Of a DNA stretch of 64,000 nt, positions 63,440 to 64,000 are shown one piece after another. The notes beneath the pieces are model-generated. The model saw only the letters and a program-made list of their open reading frames with translations, did not search any database and was not told the DNA's origin. Position numbers and translations under genes: made by a program. How positions within the stretch are numbered: the first letter of the stretch is position 1; each line of letters begins with the position of its first letter. The stretch is from Jiulongibacter sp966250325 (GTDB lineage Bacteria > Bacteroidota > Bacteroidia > Cytophagales > Spirosomataceae), in the NCBI GenBank assembly GCA_966250325.1, contig CBINGY010000004.1:74168-138167 (forward strand). Reading direction: 5' to 3'.

Positions 63440-64000
63440 TCACGGGTTAATGGCCAGCAATTCCACATCAAAAATGAGGGTGCTGTTCGGCCCGATTTTA
63501 CCTTGTCCTCTGGAGCCATACGCCAGGTCTGCGGGGATGTAAAGCTTCCATTTTGACCCTACGGGCATCAATTGAAGACCCTCTATCCAGCCTTTTATTA
63601 CTTGATTTACTCCAAATGTTGCGGGCGTACCGCGTTCCACAGAAGAATCAAAAACCGTACCGTCAATGAGTGTTCCGTGATAATGTACCTGAACCTTATC
63701 AGTGGCAACTGGTTTGGCACCTTCTGCAGCTCTTACCACTTCGTATTGAAGACCGCTAGGCAAAGCTACCACACCTGCTCTGGCTTTATTTTTTTCCAGA
63801 AATGCATTTCCGGCAGCCAGGTTTTCTTCTGCCAGTTTGTTCATGGTTTTCATCATGTAGGACTGAATAAACATGCCGCACTCGTTGGTGTTAATAGCCA
63901 GATTTTTGTTATTCAGCAGGTCAGCTATTGCTTCTCCGATAATTTTCGGATCCGGGTTAAGGTTCTGAGCCTGAAGACTCTGGGCAATATTTATCCCAAT
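63440..64000 (-). CDS. FKBP-type peptidyl-prolyl isomerase, FkpA/Mip-like (5' end outside window)
   Basis: The frame stays open to the right edge, so the start is outside the window; the visible 186 residues include a Mip-type N-terminal dimerisation segment (NIAQSLQAQNLNPDP) and a full FKBP domain with VHYHGTLIDG, FDSS, VIKGWIEG and the IPADLAYGS motif. The length and N-terminal domain point to an exported chaperone/isomerase. It lies directly upstream of the tail-specific protease gene. Confidence 0.88.
   Translation of the reverse strand: MGINIAQSLQAQNLNPDPKIIGEAIADLLNNKNLAINTNECGMFIQSYMMKTMNKLAEENLAAGNAFLEKNKARAGVVALPSGLQYEVVRAAEGAKPVATDKVQVHYHGTLIDGTVFDSSVERGTPATFGVNQVIKGWIEGLQLMPVGSKWKLYIPADLAYGSRGQGKIGPNSTLIFDVELLAINP

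Overview
The window reads as a chromosome segment of a Bacteroidota bacterium, most likely order Cytophagales; I cannot fix the genus. Signs are SusC-like outer-membrane proteins with an N-terminal carboxypeptidase-regulatory-like domain and an OMP beta-barrel, three DUF3857/transglutaminase proteins, Tat-type secreted Gfo/Idh/MocA oxidoreductases, promoter boxes of the Bacteroidota type (TAnnTTTG), few Shine-Dalgarno sites and dense same-strand gene strings. There is no rRNA, no CRISPR array, no phage module and no transposase. One tRNA (Asp, GTC) is present.

Layout. 1-6718 (+): a tightly spaced operon of a HEAT/heme-binding protein (5' end outside the window), a core-MetE-like protein, an UlaG-like metallo-hydrolase, a sugar-phosphate isomerase/epimerase and two Gfo/Idh/MocA oxidoreductases; this looks like carbohydrate or polyol catabolism. 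6776-12735 (+): three secreted DUF3857/transglutaminase paralogues, two of which lack the catalytic Cys. 12870-13902 (+): two paralogous unknown lipoproteins. 13953-16500 (-): a DUF1080 protein, an RsmF-like rRNA methyltransferase and a minimal MscS channel. 16593-17147 (+): a thioredoxin-like protein. 17334-20843 (-): a lysine-degradation operon (lysine 6-dehydrogenase-like, HglS/DUF1338, ALDH7-type dehydrogenase). 20929-23332 (-): a GMC oxidoreductase with its small subunit. 23462-24748 (+): a DUF1593 hydrolase. 24755-36958: mostly minus-strand housekeeping and envelope genes (holB, GlmU-like, subtilase, DUF937-OmpA hybrid, M20 deacetylase, argB, ade, beta-barrel receptor).

37341-46777: core genes prfC, ald, tsaE, mrdA-rodA, an RsmI-like methylase, aat, pyrR and pth. 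47491-48549 is the most unusual part: a tRNA-Asp gene followed by a terminator and a small GIY-YIG nuclease gene, after which the 3' half of the tRNA, the terminator and the first 18 codons of the nuclease are repeated. In the second copy the anticodon-stem region is replaced by a perfect hairpin. This looks like a very small tRNA-associated mobile or self-duplicating unit.

48550-54298 and beyond (-): an MFS transporter, upp, and then a cluster made of a beta-helix carbohydrate-binding lipoprotein, a CotH-type kinase lipoprotein, a VTC-type polyphosphate-polymerase-domain protein, a DUF4956 membrane protein and a DUF2490 barrel. Next to it lie a Spy-like protein, a second beta-barrel receptor and a divergent LytS/LytTR two-component pair. 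Several of these unrelated secreted proteins share Gly/Pro-rich stretches, which may tie them into one surface system. The window ends with a tail-specific protease (S41) and a 5'-truncated FKBP-type prolyl isomerase.
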